Source: an uncultured Pseudomonadales bacterium (GTDB lineage: Bacteria > Pseudomonadota > Gammaproteobacteria > Pseudomonadales > Azotimanducaceae). Taken from it: DNA of 64,000 nucleotides. The stretch covers positions 434,001 through 498,000 of the forward strand of contig CALSMJ010000003.1 of NCBI GenBank assembly GCA_943787425.1, read 5' to 3'. The notes beneath the pieces are model-generated. The model was not told the DNA's origin, did no database searches, and saw only the letters and a list, made by a program, of their open reading frames with translations. Position 1 is the stretch's first letter. Each line of letters starts with the position of its first letter. The position numbers and the translations under genes were made by a program. Positions 1 to 10,919 of this stretch are shown one piece after another.

Positions 1-36
1 TCTGACAACAAAATTTAAAGCATTTGACAATAAATT

Positions 37-79
37 TGGAACATGATCCAGTTTATATTAAAGTTTAGATCGTGTTCCA
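37..79. promoter_or_regulatory. Operator-like inverted repeat before the Rieske gene
   Basis: TGGAACATGATC (37-48) and GATCGTGTTCCA (68-79) are inverted copies with one mismatch, separated by 19 AT-rich bases and ending 18 bases before the likely ATG at 98. The region also holds TTGACA (24-29) and TATATT (54-59), but their spacing is too long for one standard promoter. The shape suits a dimeric transcriptional regulator binding over the promoter. No regulator gene for it lies in the window. Confidence 0.55.
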
Positions 80-97
80 TGTTTTGAGGAAAGCGTG

Positions 98-1090
98 ATG
101 GATGCAGAAACGACTGCCTACTTAAAGAAAGAGGTCAATCATGAATTTGCTCGTTTCGAAGAATGCAGTAAGCCTGAAAACTTTGATGCACTCCCTGATA
201 TCCCGACTGGCCGTTATATAAGTGATGATTTTTTCGCCCTGGAGCAAGAGCGAATCTGGTCCAAGACATGGTTGTTAGCTGGGCACGCCGATGAAGTAAC
301 CGACATCGGCAGCTACAAACTTTGGGAGAGTAGCGGTACCCCAATTTTGATCGTTAGGGGCAGAGACAATCAGATTCGTGCCTTCTACAACACCTGTACT
401 CACAGAGGTGGCCCGCTCGTCCGTCAGGAGTCTGGACAGGAAAAAGTCTTCGTCTGTAAGTATCACTGCTGGGCATTCAGTCTCGACGGGGCACTGAACC
501 ATGTCCCTGATGAGCATGAGTTCATTGCCATCGATAAGTCCAAGCGAGGATTGAAGCCAATTCGCTGTGAAATGTTTGGCAATTGGATTTACGTGAACCG
601 TGATCCCAACGCGATGCCTTTGGATGAATTCCTCGGCCCACTCACCCGGGAACTGGCTGATTTCGAACCTGACAATCTGCGTTTCGTCACACGCTATTAC
701 TTTGATCTGGAATGTAACTGGAAGATCACGATGGATGCCTTTCAAGAGGTGTATCACCTCAAGCATATTCATCCCAATACCGTAGATGCGGCTATTGATC
801 ATCGAAGTGCCAGTATGGCGTTGTTTCCGCAAGGCAGTTCGCGGATGTTTGTTGCAGCAAAAACGGGAGAGACAAAATTCACCTCGATACCAGCGCAGTC
901 TCCTCTTGAGGAAGGTGAGCAACACGAGATCGTTAGAAGCGGCTCTCTTTCCTACAACATGTTCCCAAATATCGTGACACCAATCGGTGCCTATGAGTTT
1001 CCTTACCTGCAGTTCTGGCCAACATCAAAACGAACCACTCGATTTGAAGTGACGTTCTTCAGTCGCGACGACAATGTCAATCCTGGGTGA
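98..1090 (+). pseudogene. Rieske aromatic ring-hydroxylating oxygenase alpha subunit, 3' end lost
   Basis: Large subunit of a non-haem iron oxygenase, normally adding oxygen to aromatic or related rings. The Rieske [2Fe-2S] ligands are visible as CTHRGG and CKYHCW around residues 100-125. The mononuclear iron site is visible as NWKITMDAFQEVYHLKHIHP near residues 205-225. GAGGAAAG before 95-98 is a ribosome binding site; ATG at 98 directly follows an in-frame GTG. Family members usually have over 400 residues; this one stops after about 330, where the sequence changes abruptly to a GC-richer carboxylesterase in another frame. The C-terminal part of the catalytic domain is therefore missing and activity is doubtful. 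No ferredoxin or reductase partner is nearby. Confidence 0.85.
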
Positions 1091-2436
1091 TGGTGTGGTT
1101 TCACGGCGGGGCGCTCCTGGAGGGTGCGGGGGAGCTCTATCCCGGCGATGCGCTCACACGCAAGGGCGTGATTCTGGTCACAGTCAACTATCGGCTCGGC
1201 CCCCTCGGGTTCTTTGCCCACCCCGAGCTCTCTGAAGAAGGTGGCGGCTATTCGGGGAACCAGGGGTACCGTGACCAAATTGCCAGCCTGGAATGGGTTC
1301 GGGACCACATCGAGGGCTTTGGGGGCGACCCGAGCAATGTCACGATCTTCGGCGAGTCGGCCGGGTCCTGGGCCGTCAACGTGCTCCAGGCCAGCCCGTT
1401 AGCCCGGAGTCTCTTTCACAAGGCGATCGGCCAGAGCGGTGCGAGGTTGCTGCCACTATCGGAACTCCGGCAGGATCGCCCATGGGCGAGGTCGGCTGAA
1501 GACCGTGGTCTCAATCTTGCCGACCAATGGGCGAGAAGCAGAGGGGCGTCCCTGGCGGAACTGCGGGGGATTTCAGGCCGGGAGATCATTGCGGGTTACG
1601 AGGCCAGCCCCGAACTCTTCTGGGACTTCGACGCCCTTACCATCGTCGACGGCGAGGTGCTGGAAGAACAGATCTACACGACCCTCGCAGCCGGCCGTCA
1701 GGCTGACATACCCTTGCTGCTGGGGTCCAATGAAGACGAGGGAATCGCATTCGATGTTGACATGCTGGAGCCTGAGACGGCCGCGCAGATCGACCACCGA
1801 AGCAAGCTGGAAGCGGCCATCAAAACCCAGCTTCCCGAACTCGAGTTTGTACAACGTGATGCACTGTACCCGAGCGATGATCGGTTGGCCGCGCGGGAGT
1901 CTTATATCCGGTTCCAGACCGACGTTGCATTTACGCAGCCGCTGCGGCAATGGGCCGAGTTGATGGTCAATGTTCCCAGTCCGGCTTACCTCTACTGGTG
2001 GGACTGGCACCCTGTGATCCGGTTTCCCGGTGTTGAGCGACAACCCACCGTGATCGCCGCGGAAGCCTCCCCCCACCCGTCCATTGCCGTAGCGGCGCGT
2101 CGTGTCACCAGCAGCCGAACTGATCTGGTGGCCTTTCATGCGGCTGAGATCCCCTATGTTTTTGAGACTCTGGGACCAGCGGGCTCTTTCGCCTTCGAGG
2201 TAGAGGATCTGCCCCGCGAGCGCCGCTTGTCGGATCTTATGATGACGCTCTGGTCGGAGTTCGCCAGGACCGGCGTGCCGTCCGCGCCCGGTGTGCCGGT
2301 CTGGCCGGAGTTCACGCCGGGGCGCCGTAACATCATGGTGCTTGGGCGGGACATCTACGTGGCGATGGGCATTCGTCAACGCGAAGTTGATGCCATCGCA
2401 GCGGCCTTCGAGCGACGCCGACTGGCAATCGAATGA
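1087..2436 (+). pseudogene. Type B carboxylesterase, N-terminal part missing
   Basis: Serine ester hydrolase of the carboxylesterase/lipase family. The reading frame begins at the oxyanion-hole motif VMVWFHGG, followed by NYRLGPLGFF, the nucleophile motif FGESAGS, SNEDEG (likely acidic residue) and FHAAEIPYVFE (likely catalytic histidine). In complete members, such as the one at 12612-14171, about 115 residues precede the HGG motif; here they are replaced by the Rieske gene in a different frame. The GTG at 1087 is simply the codon for the valine of the motif, so it is unlikely to be a real start. It is visibly GC-richer than the Rieske part. Most likely an inactive fragment made by a deletion or recombination join. 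Confidence 0.85.
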
Positions 2437-2463
2437 CAGTCGTTGTTGCTGAAAATGCTGTGG

Positions 2464-2738
2464 GACTTCCACATGCTGTGTCTGAATGGCATCTACGATG
2501 CGAATGGCTACTTCTGGCCAGTGAAGCCGCCGACGTCAGGAGATCTTGACGAGATCAAGTATAAGATCGCAAAGGCCACTTCTAGCCAGTCAAACCGCCT
2601 ACTGGTGAGGATCTGGATGTCATTGCCCACACGATTGCCAGGCGCGTCTCACGGTTCCTGGAGAAAGCAGGTTACTTGGTCCGCGATACTGAGTCCGCGT
2701 ATCTGGATCTGATCCAGGAGGTTCAAATACGGAGTTAG
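2464..2738 (+). mobile_element. IS91-family transposase remnants (two pieces in tandem)
   Basis: Frame 1 from about 2464 reads FHMLCLNGIYDANGYFWPV then KPPTSGDLDEI. At 2592-2738 another frame reads KPPTGEDLDVIAHTIARR, then SRFLEKAGYLVRD and ESAYLDLIQ before a TAG stop. Both pieces belong to the same central region of rolling-circle (Y2) transposases of the IS91/IS801/IS1294 type. The KPPT..DLD motif occurs twice, so these are two overlapping remnants joined together, not one frameshifted gene. A third remnant with the same motif lies at 22741-22935. No catalytic tyrosines or termini are recognisable; the element is dead. Confidence 0.7.
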
Positions 2739-2755
2739 ACCGCCATATTGGGATA

Positions 2756-3001
2756 TTGAGATTTTTGTTTTTGCCGTTGGAACTGCTGATGAATTCTGCC
2801 ATGGAAGGCGTCCTTCCCACGCTTCGTGCAGCGACTGATGCGTGTGCTGAGGGTGGAACTTATTATGGGCCAGCTGGATACGGTGAATTCAATCGTGGTG
2901 CTGAACTAGTGCATTTCGATTCGCGCGCGGAAGATTTCACAACGGCACAAAGGTTATGGAAGGCCTCCGAGGTGTTGACTGGAGTTGCTTATCTTTTGTA
3001 A
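2756..3001 (+). pseudogene. C-terminal fragment of a short-chain dehydrogenase
   Basis: The frame reads MNSAMEGVLPTLRAATD, GGTYYGPAGYGEFNRG and AQRLWKASEVLTGVAYLL, the typical tail of retinol-dehydrogenase-like or protochlorophyllide-reductase-like SDR enzymes. The NAD-binding Rossmann motif and the Ser-Tyr-Lys active site, which would take about 220 more residues upstream, are absent. It follows directly on the IS91 remnant, so the front was probably lost in the same rearrangement. Not expected to be functional. Confidence 0.6.
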
Positions 3002-3234
3002 CCACAGATTTTAGCGACTGCATTTTTCAGTTGCGTACGTCTAACCCTAATGTTTACTTAGCGAGTTAAGTAGCGATCGTCGCGATAATATCGCTGACGC
3101 GCTCCAGATTCGAACTAACTTTTAAACTAATAGAAAAGTCGAGTAAAGTAAAAGTACGTCACGTTGAGGTCTATCCGATGGGCAAATGTTTAAGAATCTC
3201 GACATCAATGGTTGGTTAACTGGAGGCGATAAGT

Positions 3235-4572
3235 ATGCGGAGGCAAAAAAAAGCCATAACTTTTTTTTCGATGATTGTCCTCGGACTAATGACATCACTG
3301 GCGAGTGCTTATGAATTTGACCTTGTTGAGCCTGAGGACGCAGGGTTTGATCGGACAAAGTTGGAGGGTCTAAAAGCTGTCGCAGACCAGCTCTATGATG
3401 ATGGCAGAATCCCCAATTACGTCATTGCTTTGTATAGGGGCAATAAAAATTTCTATCAGGTGGCTCGCGGCAAGACTGGATTAGAGGCTGGGCAAAATGT
3501 TGATGCCAACACGATTTTTCATATGGCTTCGATGTCGAAACCGCTAGTAAGCACTGCTGTTTTTCGGCTGATACAAGAGGGCAAGCTGAACTTAAATGAT
3601 CCCCTCAGTAAATTTTTTCCACAATTTTCCCAGATGATGGTAGCCCCTGGTGGTGACTTCGGAAATCAATTCGAGCCTGCCAATAAACCGATTGAGATTA
3701 TTGATCTGCTAACTCATACCTCTGGTTTTTCCTATCAGCAGGCAGTGGCTGGTTTCGGTGATGTTGGAGAGCTTTATGATGAGTTATCGATCTTCGGATT
3801 TGGCTCATCCAATGCAGAGATGAGTGACCATCTCGACAATTTAGCGGAAGTGCCGCTGGTTGCACAGCCGTCGACTCAGTTCAACTACTCAGTGAGTACT
3901 GATGTTTTAGGCGCCATTATCGAGAAAATTACTGGAATGGATCTTGCGTCCTACCTCGATAAGATCCTTTTTGAACCCCTTAAGATGACGCATTCGCAGT
4001 TTGTCTTGACTGAAGATCAAGTACCGCTGATGAGTAATGTCTTTGGTTCTGTGCCCTTCAATCCCGCTGCTCGTTTTGAAGTCATAGGAAAAGTTCGTGA
4101 TGCTGAAGACGCAATAGATTGGAAGATCGGTGGCGTCATACCCGCTGAGATTTTTGTTAATAAGCCCCGTTGGTATTCTGGTGGGGGCGGCATTCTCAGC
4201 TCGGCTAATGATTATGCGACGTACCTAACGATGGTTGCCAATCAGGGTTCAATTGGAGAAGTCGAGATTTTGAATCCAGAGTTTGCAGCACTCCATAGCA
4301 AAAGCCTGGTCCCTTCGATAACCAGCGATGGCTTTCGTCGTGTGTTCGGAGATGCTGCAGATTATATGACCTTTGGAGGAGGTTTTGGTATAAAGCGGGA
4401 ACCAGATGATCTCGAGGCGATTGACTATATATTTTGGGCCGGTGCGTTTAATACATTTTTTTGGTTAGACCCAAAGGATGGCAGTATTGGGTTGTTTCTC
4501 ACGTCACATTGGCCTGTGCAATACAATATTTCAGATCGGTTAGAACAGCTGGTTGATGATGCGAGGTTGTAG
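3235..4572 (+). CDS. Secreted serine hydrolase, beta-lactamase/PBP-like fold
   Basis: Class C beta-lactamase-related hydrolase (family that includes EstB esterases, D-aminopeptidases and PBP4*-like proteins). It has an N-terminal signal peptide (residues 1 to about 24, cleavage near ASAYEF), the nucleophile motif S99-M-S-K102 and the second catalytic motif Y218 in FNYSVS; a glycine-rich GGGGILS segment follows near residue 317. GGAGG lies just before the ATG. It is the first gene of a five-gene operon; its TAG shares one base with the GTG of the next, paralogous hydrolase. Substrate cannot be told from sequence; esterase, peptidase or cell-wall amidase are all possible. The operon implies a periplasmic or surface role linked to signalling. 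Confidence 0.85.
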   Translation: MRRQKKAITFFSMIVLGLMTSLASAYEFDLVEPEDAGFDRTKLEGLKAVADQLYDDGRIPNYVIALYRGNKNFYQVARGKTGLEAGQNVDANTIFHMASMSKPLVSTAVFRLIQEGKLNLNDPLSKFFPQFSQMMVAPGGDFGNQFEPANKPIEIIDLLTHTSGFSYQQAVAGFGDVGELYDELSIFGFGSSNAEMSDHLDNLAEVPLVAQPSTQFNYSVSTDVLGAIIEKITGMDLASYLDKILFEPLKMTHSQFVLTEDQVPLMSNVFGSVPFNPAARFEVIGKVRDAEDAIDWKIGGVIPAEIFVNKPRWYSGGGGILSSANDYATYLTMVANQGSIGEVEILNPEFAALHSKSLVPSITSDGFRRVFGDAADYMTFGGGFGIKREPDDLEAIDYIFWAGAFNTFFWLDPKDGSIGLFLTSHWPVQYNISDRLEQLVDDARL

Positions 4573-5894
4573 TGAATCCTTTGGTATATCTTTTTTCTTG
4601 TTTTATGTTCACTGGTTTAGGTCTTTGGATTGGTGACGCTCGAGCCGATGAGAGCTCGGATTTGGCGATACTTGAGGAAAAAATAGCGGCGATTGTTGAT
4701 CCGTTAGTGTCTGAGAAGTTGCTGCCTGGCTATTATCTTGCGATTTATGCTGAGGATAGATTGTTGGTTGAGCGTGCAATGGGCTTTGCCGATGAGAAGC
4801 GTCAATTAAGGCCAACTGGAGATACCTTGTACGCTATTGCGTCCATGACCAAACCTTTAACAGCGATCGCTATGCTGCATCTCATTGAAAGCTCTGAGTT
4901 AACGCTGGACTCAGAAATTAGTGATTTTCTTCCAGCCTTCGCTAGCCCGATGGTTGCTCCAGATGGCAGTTATGACAAGCAACTCGTCCTCGCCAAGACA
5001 CCCATCACGATTCGACAGTTAATGACTCATACCTCGGGACTAACCTATAGCTCGACGGTTACCGGTGTCGGTGATATTGCGGACGCGTATCGTGATTTGG
5101 AAATTCTAACGCTTGAAGCCAGTGCGGAAAGCCGGTTGGGTAATCTCGGCGATCATATCGATAGTCTTGCCGAGTTGCCGCTAGTCGCTCATCCAGGGAC
5201 TGAGTTCAATTATTCCGTGGGATACGATGTGCTCGCGCGGATCATTGAGGTTGTAAGCAAAAAAACTTTTGAGACCTATTTGAATGAATATGTCTTAGAT
5301 CCTCTAGGGATGATGGATACGAAATTTCTCCTAGAAGCAGAGGATACTGCGAGATTAGCGCAGCTATATGCACCACTGATTAGGACGATACAGGTCCCTG
5401 GTACACCCAAACGTTATCAAAAAAGCAATATGCTCCCTCGAGGCCAACGGAATTTCGGCGAACAGGTAGGAATGGTTGGTGGTGGCAGTGGTTTGATCTC
5501 CTCGGCCAATGACTACGCGCGTTTCTTGTCTTTTCTCATGAATAGGGGAGAAGGGTTCTCAAAGGTGTTATCGCAGGAACATTTTGACATGTTGCTGAAG
5601 GATCAAACTGGAAAAATCTTTGGGCCAGATTTAATGGTTGAGAGTTTGGGTGGTCAAACGCGAAACATGGTGTTTAGCCTGGCGCTAGGCATCAGGCTTG
5701 ATTCAAGTGAAGATCTGGTGGGCGAAGCAAAATACGACTTTTTAGGCTGGGCAGGAGCATTCGATACACAGTTTTGGCTCGATCCGAGCAATGGCACGTT
5801 CGGAGTGTTCATGGCGCAGCATACCCCGTCGAGATATCGGGTTACCGAAGGAATAGAAGAAGCGGTTGATATTTTCATGAGCTCAAGTAACTAG
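4572..5894 (+). CDS. Second secreted serine hydrolase, paralogue of the upstream gene
   Basis: Same family and same length class as 3235-4572: signal peptide (residues 1 to about 26, ending GDARAD), nucleophile motif S91-M-T-K94, and Y214 in FNYSVG. Shared blocks include the THTSG motif, LPLVAHPG and the C-terminal [16 protein letters not shown], so the pair probably arose by gene duplication. The GTG start overlaps the upstream TAG by one base, which indicates translational coupling. The two proteins differ enough to have different substrates or to form a heteromer; neither can be shown here. The next gene, a hybrid kinase, starts 10 bases after the stop. Confidence 0.83.
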   Translation: MNPLVYLFSCFMFTGLGLWIGDARADESSDLAILEEKIAAIVDPLVSEKLLPGYYLAIYAEDRLLVERAMGFADEKRQLRPTGDTLYAIASMTKPLTAIAMLHLIESSELTLDSEISDFLPAFASPMVAPDGSYDKQLVLAKTPITIRQLMTHTSGLTYSSTVTGVGDIADAYRDLEILTLEASAESRLGNLGDHIDSLAELPLVAHPGTEFNYSVGYDVLARIIEVVSKKTFETYLNEYVLDPLGMMDTKFLLEAEDTARLAQLYAPLIRTIQVPGTPKRYQKSNMLPRGQRNFGEQVGMVGGGSGLISSANDYARFLSFLMNRGEGFSKVLSQEHFDMLLKDQTGKIFGPDLMVESLGGQTRNMVFSLALGIRLDSSEDLVGEAKYDFLGWAGAFDTQFWLDPSNGTFGVFMAQHTPSRYRVTEGIEEAVDIFMSSSN

Positions 5895-5904
5895 GCGATT
5901 AGCT

Positions 5905-8900
5905 ATGCAGATCAGAACGCTCATACTACTCTTGTCTACAATTAGTGCCTTAGCCGTAGCGGGTGTCGTTGGGTACTTTTCGACGTTAAGAGAGGCTGCC
6001 CAGAGAGATGCTGATTCTGAAGTCAGATGGCAGATCTACTCTGACTCTTTAAATAGGTACATTGATTCCGCAGAAGAGGAATTGGAAGCTTTTGGGCTTG
6101 CCGGACCAGGTTTCCTGTTTTGGCGGCCTGAAAATGCTCAACCGCTTAATTTTTCTCGTAGTCAAAACCGTTCAAACTACTTCCAGGATTATAGTTCTGT
6201 AGCTAGCGGCAAAGTCGAGAATCCAATGATTAAGGCGCTTGTGATGGGACAAGACCTTAGCGATGCTGAACGTATTTTGAAAATCTATTTTGGGCCCTCG
6301 CTTCAAAAAGGCGAACTTTTGTTTTTTCGAGTTATCGACGCTGAGACGCTTGAGCAAAAAACCTGCAAAAAATCTCTTTTTGCTCGGAAGTACAATCCAT
6401 GCAACTCAATTTATGAGACCGATTATATTGGTGTTGGTTCTCGATTCGATTTGTATCAGACAATGATGCAGTCGGGTGAGGCCTGGAGTGGTCAGATGCT
6501 CCACTCTACAACGACTGATGATCAATATAATTTAGTTCATGTCTTTCCGATTATTGTTTCTGAGCAAGTTAGATTGATTGTTGAAGTCGGCTCGTCGATG
6601 ACTCCAGTGATAGAGACGGTTTCATCTGAAATGGGCATCAATGCAGCCATTGTAAATTTAAGTCGCGGCGCTGATTTTTATACTGAAGATAATCAGTCCT
6701 TGACAACATTGGTGGATTTTATTCGAGGGCGGGGAAGTTTTGATCGCTACGTTTTGTCGAGTGAACTTAACAAAGAACTAATGTTGTTCCCCATCGGGGT
6801 AGAGGAATTAGATCAATTTCAAGATGACGTCATCGTGTTGTATAGGGACGTCCAAGAACTCATACAAGAGCGCAACGCTTATCTACAAACTATGATTCTT
6901 CTCTCTGGATCCGCTATCGTTTTGCTATTGATGATGATGTTTTTCATACAGAGAAGTTTGCTGTCGGGGTTGGGGAGCGCGATATATGTGCTTAAGGAAC
7001 TCACTGAAGGTAAGACAGATGTTGATATAAAAAGAAGCAAAGGGTTGTTCCAAAGTCCCAACGATGAAGTGGGTCGGTTGGTTGCTGCGCTCTCAACTTA
7101 CAAAGCAAGTTTAGTAGAACTTGAGGATAATCGTAAACGCCAAGGCGAGCAAAGGCGTGAAAGAGATGCCTTAATAACTCAGAAAATGAAAACCTTGTCG
7201 TCTCAGCTTGAGGGCGAAGCTAAAGAGCTTTTAGTCTCTGACGTCGAGCGTATGGAGCAGATGGGCAGAGAGATTGAGAAAAGTATTGCTCAAGGTAATC
7301 AAGCTGAAAGAAGAAGGGCGGAGGAGGAGTCAAATCAGTTGATTGCAGTTGCCTTTGAACGCATGTCTGACCAGGTAACGGCACTGATTGAGGCGCGCAC
7401 CTCAGAGATGGAATCAGCTCGTGACGAGGCGAGAGAGGCTAATCTGGCTAAGAGTAAGTTTCTCGCCAACATGAGTCATGAACTACGAACGCCGCTGAAC
7501 GCAATCATAGGTTATAGCGAATTGTTGCTGGAGGAAGCTGAAGACGAAGGCATGGATTCGATGTCCGTTGATTTAAAGCGCATCACAGATTCTGGGGCGC
7601 ATCTCCTAAATTTGATCAACGATATATTGGATTTATCAAAAATTGAGGCGGGAAGATTGGAGCTCTACATTTCAGAGTTTTCCGTTGAGACCGTCCTCGA
7701 TGTGCTGCAGAGTGTCGCCAAACCGCTTGGGGAAAAGAATCGAAATCAAGTCAAGTTCGCCGTTGCCGACGCGTTAGGCGTAATGCGATCAGATGAAACG
7801 CGTTTGCGCCAGAGTCTGTTGAACTTAATCAGTAATGCTTGCAAGTTTACAGAGGAAGGCGAGGTGACACTATCTGCGGCCTGCTCAGAATCTGATGGCG
7901 TTGAATGGATTGAGTTTGCCGTTTCCGACACTGGGATTGGCATGACTGAAGCGCAGATGGATAAAATCTTTGATGATTTCACACAAGCCGAAGCCGAGAC
8001 GACGGCAAAATTTGGTGGTACAGGTTTAGGTCTATCAATTACAAAGCAGCTGGTCGAGATGATGGGAGGCGAGCTGTCGGTGGGCAGCGAAGAAGGGGTT
8101 GGCTCCACCTTTACGATTAAAGTACCCAGAGCGGTGCACCAAGTCGAGGAGGTTGAATCCACAGAGGCAGGTCTGCTCAGCGGCATCGATGAGGCTATGA
8201 ATCATGCCAATTTAACTTTGTTGGTCATTGATGACGATCCGTTAGCCCATGATTTGGTAAAACGAAAACTAGGCGCCGAGTCCTACAACATTATTTCTGC
8301 GCTCGATGGGGCAGATGGTTTGGTCAAGGCTAGATCGCAGCGGCCTGACCTTATATTGCTTGATATTTTGATGCCAGGGAAAGATGGGTGGGCCGTCCTA
8401 GCTGAGCTGCGAGCGGACGCCGATCTAAGTGATATCCCTATTATTGTGATCAGCATGCTCGATGATGATCAGTCAGCGACGGCTTTAGGGGCATCTGCGT
8501 ACATGACGAAACCAGTCGACCGAGATCGGCTGGTCGGCAATATACAAGCTATTTTTGGTGAGGCAACCGATGGAAAGAAGGCGCTGGTTGTTGATGACGA
8601 CGCTGAAGCGCGCGACATTGCATCAAGGTTGTTGACGGCTCAGGGTTTTGAAGTGGCGACCGCTGAGAATGGTGCCATTGCTTTTTCTAGAATGAGTGAA
8701 GGTTTCGATCTTGTGATTTTGGATCTATCCATGCCTGTTATGGACGGATTTGAATTCTTGTCTCGATTGGACGACTTAGAACTCGAATCGACGCCTCGCA
8801 TTATTGTTTATTCGGCGATGCACCTTGACGAAACTATGCGGGCAAGACTTTCAGGCGCATGTTTTGAGGTCATTAACAAAAACGAGGCCTCAGCCGAATC

Positions 8901-8949
8901 AGCGCTCTCAAGCACCGTAAAATCCGCTCTGATCAAAAAGCTCAACTAA
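5905..8949 (+). CDS. Membrane hybrid sensor histidine kinase with two receiver domains
   Basis: Order: membrane segment about 4-24, extracytoplasmic sensor region about 25-325 with no recognised domain, second membrane segment about 327-350, HAMP-like linker, long Glu/Arg-rich coiled coil (about 400-520), HisKA with phosphoacceptor H525 in [10 protein letters not shown], HATPase with DTGIGM and GGTGLGLSI, receiver 1 with D820 ([11 protein letters not shown]) and receiver 2 with D940 ([11 protein letters not shown]). No HPt domain is present. It autophosphorylates on H525 and can pass phosphate to its own receivers; the stand-alone receiver at 10920 is the obvious further partner. Its position between the secreted hydrolases and an ion channel suggests that it senses something outside the cytoplasm. 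All key residues are intact. Confidence 0.9.
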   Translation: MQIRTLILLLSTISALAVAGVVGYFSTLREAAQRDADSEVRWQIYSDSLNRYIDSAEEELEAFGLAGPGFLFWRPENAQPLNFSRSQNRSNYFQDYSSVASGKVENPMIKALVMGQDLSDAERILKIYFGPSLQKGELLFFRVIDAETLEQKTCKKSLFARKYNPCNSIYETDYIGVGSRFDLYQTMMQSGEAWSGQMLHSTTTDDQYNLVHVFPIIVSEQVRLIVEVGSSMTPVIETVSSEMGINAAIVNLSRGADFYTEDNQSLTTLVDFIRGRGSFDRYVLSSELNKELMLFPIGVEELDQFQDDVIVLYRDVQELIQERNAYLQTMILLSGSAIVLLLMMMFFIQRSLLSGLGSAIYVLKELTEGKTDVDIKRSKGLFQSPNDEVGRLVAALSTYKASLVELEDNRKRQGEQRRERDALITQKMKTLSSQLEGEAKELLVSDVERMEQMGREIEKSIAQGNQAERRRAEEESNQLIAVAFERMSDQVTALIEARTSEMESARDEAREANLAKSKFLANMSHELRTPLNAIIGYSELLLEEAEDEGMDSMSVDLKRITDSGAHLLNLINDILDLSKIEAGRLELYISEFSVETVLDVLQSVAKPLGEKNRNQVKFAVADALGVMRSDETRLRQSLLNLISNACKFTEEGEVTLSAACSESDGVEWIEFAVSDTGIGMTEAQMDKIFDDFTQAEAETTAKFGGTGLGLSITKQLVEMMGGELSVGSEEGVGSTFTIKVPRAVHQVEEVESTEAGLLSGIDEAMNHANLTLLVIDDDPLAHDLVKRKLGAESYNIISALDGADGLVKARSQRPDLILLDILMPGKDGWAVLAELRADADLSDIPIIVISMLDDDQSATALGASAYMTKPVDRDRLVGNIQAIFGEATDGKKALVVDDDAEARDIASRLLTAQGFEVATAENGAIAFSRMSEGFDLVILDLSMPVMDGFEFLSRLDDLELESTPRIIVYSAMHLDETMRARLSGACFEVINKNEASAESALSSTVKSALIKKLN

Positions 8950-8950
8950 C

Positions 8951-10885
8951 GTGGTAAAGCAGCTTTATTACTATCTTTTTTTGTTTTCGACCACGAGCCG
9001 AGTGTTTCCTTATGTGCTGATTTTAGGTTTGGCTTCGATTGTAATCATCGTTGGTATGTCAGCCTATTTCTTTGGTTTGTTTTCGGGAGAAGCGCTGAGG
9101 GCAGAGGGCATTGATGATGCGCTCGGCGGAGGCATTATCGACACGCTCTGGTGGTCGATGAAGCATATTCTTGATCCGGGGGCGTTGTCCGAAAATTATG
9201 GTGCGCCGATCGGTGTCATTGTTTTCGCTTTGTTTAACTCAGTAATGGGCCTCATCATTACCGGAGCATTAATCGGTTTTATTGTGAGCGCAATCCAGAC
9301 CGCAATGGAAGATGCACGCAGAGGTTCGGCCACCATTCGAGAATCTGGCCATTATCTAATTTTGGGTTGGAATAGAAAAGGTACAGCGATACTAGAACTG
9401 CTGGCTAAGTATGGACAGTCACAACGCGTCGTAATTTTAACCGATACAGGAATAGAGCACGTTAGGACTGCAATCCGTCAAGGCTCTAGAGAACTACGGT
9501 CGCTTAAACTATTGCCGATGCAAGGTTCGATCTCGGTGAATAGCGAGCTTCGTAGGGTTGCGGCTCACCGAGCCTCACACATTGTTTTACTGTCTGAGGC
9601 GGATCTTGGATCGTCTGGTGACTTAACGACGATCAAAACACTGACCCTTCTTAACAGCGAACTCTACGCAAAAGAGAACATTCAACGGCCAAACATCGTC
9701 GCCGAAATCGTTAATAAAGAAAATGCGGTGATTGCGGGGATCGCTTCAAAAAACCATCATCCTCTGGTGTCGAGTAGCGATTTCATCAGTAAAACCATGG
9801 TCCAGTGTGCGCGATATCCAGGGTATTCTGAAATCTACAGCGAGCTGTTTGCCTCGGGACGATTTTTGATTGAGATCCGCTCAATCCCTAACCTGGAAGA
9901 TGTGCTTTTCGGCAATCTTGCCAGCGTTTTTAATAACGGTGCTGTTATGGGCGTGAGTTGGTTGGATGAGAGTCCCAATAAAGCCGCACGTCGGGTTTCG
10001 GTTTTGAATCCTGAACCGGACTACGATTTAACCGATGATGATCAGGTCATTGTCCTGCGGAACGTTGACGAAGAACTGAGGAGCGTAAGTTTAGACAGCT
10101 TTTCGTCTTGGGAGGAACCTCCAGAGCGCAACATTTCAAGGCCAAATGTCCGTAAAGTACTGATTCTTGCTTACAACGCGAATCTTGGTTTAATTATCGC
10201 TGAGCTTGCTAAACATGCAGCATCAGATATCGAGGTGGTGGTTGCTTGTTCGCATTCAGAGGTCGCGGAGGCGCAGGTACGTGCGCGTTATAGCGAGTTG
10301 TTCACCGAGCGCCTGGCGTTGTCTTTTGTCGAGTTTGATCTCGCTGAGGCATGGCGGCTGGAAACTTTGAATGTTGCTGCTTTTGATGTCATTTTTATTG
10401 TGGCGGATGAAACTGATAAAACCATTGATGCGGATAGTAAAACGATCATGCTGCTGCTCTTGCTTGGAGAGATAAAAAGCAAAGGGCGCGAAATAGCGTT
10501 TCCTCCGGTCGTAGCCGAGTTGCTTGACTCTGAATCAAAATTATTGTGTGAGGGGACACCACTGACGGATGCGATCGTGAGCACAGAAATTCTGAGCATT
10601 CAGTTGGCGCAATTGGTGCGAGACCCATTTTTAGAAACCCTCTATAAGGAACTGCTCAATGCGGGGGGAATTGAAATTGGCTTGCGGCGAATCGGTCATT
10701 ACGTGAATGTGTCTGCATCTGTCACAATGGCTGACGTCACGCGTTCAGCATTGCGTTTTAATGAGGTCGCCTTAGGCTATCGTAGTCAATCGGAAGGTGT
10801 TGTTATTAACCCTCAAAAGGATACAGCAAGGACCTTTTCGGAGGGGGATCTGTTGATTGTATTGGCCCAGCAGGTCTATGCGTAA
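8951..10885 (+). CDS. CASTOR/POLLUX-like ion channel with NAD-binding RCK domains
   Basis: Two N-terminal membrane segments (about 18-45 and 92-120) flank a pore-like stretch around DTLWWSMKHILDPG (residues 63-80), followed by a cytoplasmic region starting with GHYLILGWNRKG, a Rossmann-type NAD-binding loop, and a second RCK/TrkA-like half near KVLILAYNANLG. This is the layout of the CASTOR/POLLUX/SYM8 family, known in plants as nuclear-envelope cation channels for symbiotic calcium signalling and present in many bacteria without a settled role. The GTG start lies one base after the kinase stop. Coupling to a kinase and a receiver suggests that signalling gates ion flow, or the reverse. The family call is firm; ion selectivity is unknown. 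Confidence 0.85.
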   Translation: MVKQLYYYLFLFSTTSRVFPYVLILGLASIVIIVGMSAYFFGLFSGEALRAEGIDDALGGGIIDTLWWSMKHILDPGALSENYGAPIGVIVFALFNSVMGLIITGALIGFIVSAIQTAMEDARRGSATIRESGHYLILGWNRKGTAILELLAKYGQSQRVVILTDTGIEHVRTAIRQGSRELRSLKLLPMQGSISVNSELRRVAAHRASHIVLLSEADLGSSGDLTTIKTLTLLNSELYAKENIQRPNIVAEIVNKENAVIAGIASKNHHPLVSSSDFISKTMVQCARYPGYSEIYSELFASGRFLIEIRSIPNLEDVLFGNLASVFNNGAVMGVSWLDESPNKAARRVSVLNPEPDYDLTDDDQVIVLRNVDEELRSVSLDSFSSWEEPPERNISRPNVRKVLILAYNANLGLIIAELAKHAASDIEVVVACSHSEVAEAQVRARYSELFTERLALSFVEFDLAEAWRLETLNVAAFDVIFIVADETDKTIDADSKTIMLLLLLGEIKSKGREIAFPPVVAELLDSESKLLCEGTPLTDAIVSTEILSIQLAQLVRDPFLETLYKELLNAGGIEIGLRRIGHYVNVSASVTMADVTRSALRFNEVALGYRSQSEGVVINPQKDTARTFSEGDLLIVLAQQVYA

Positions 10886-10919
10886 TGAACAGTTTAATGT
10901 CTGGAGTTAGGAGTACACC

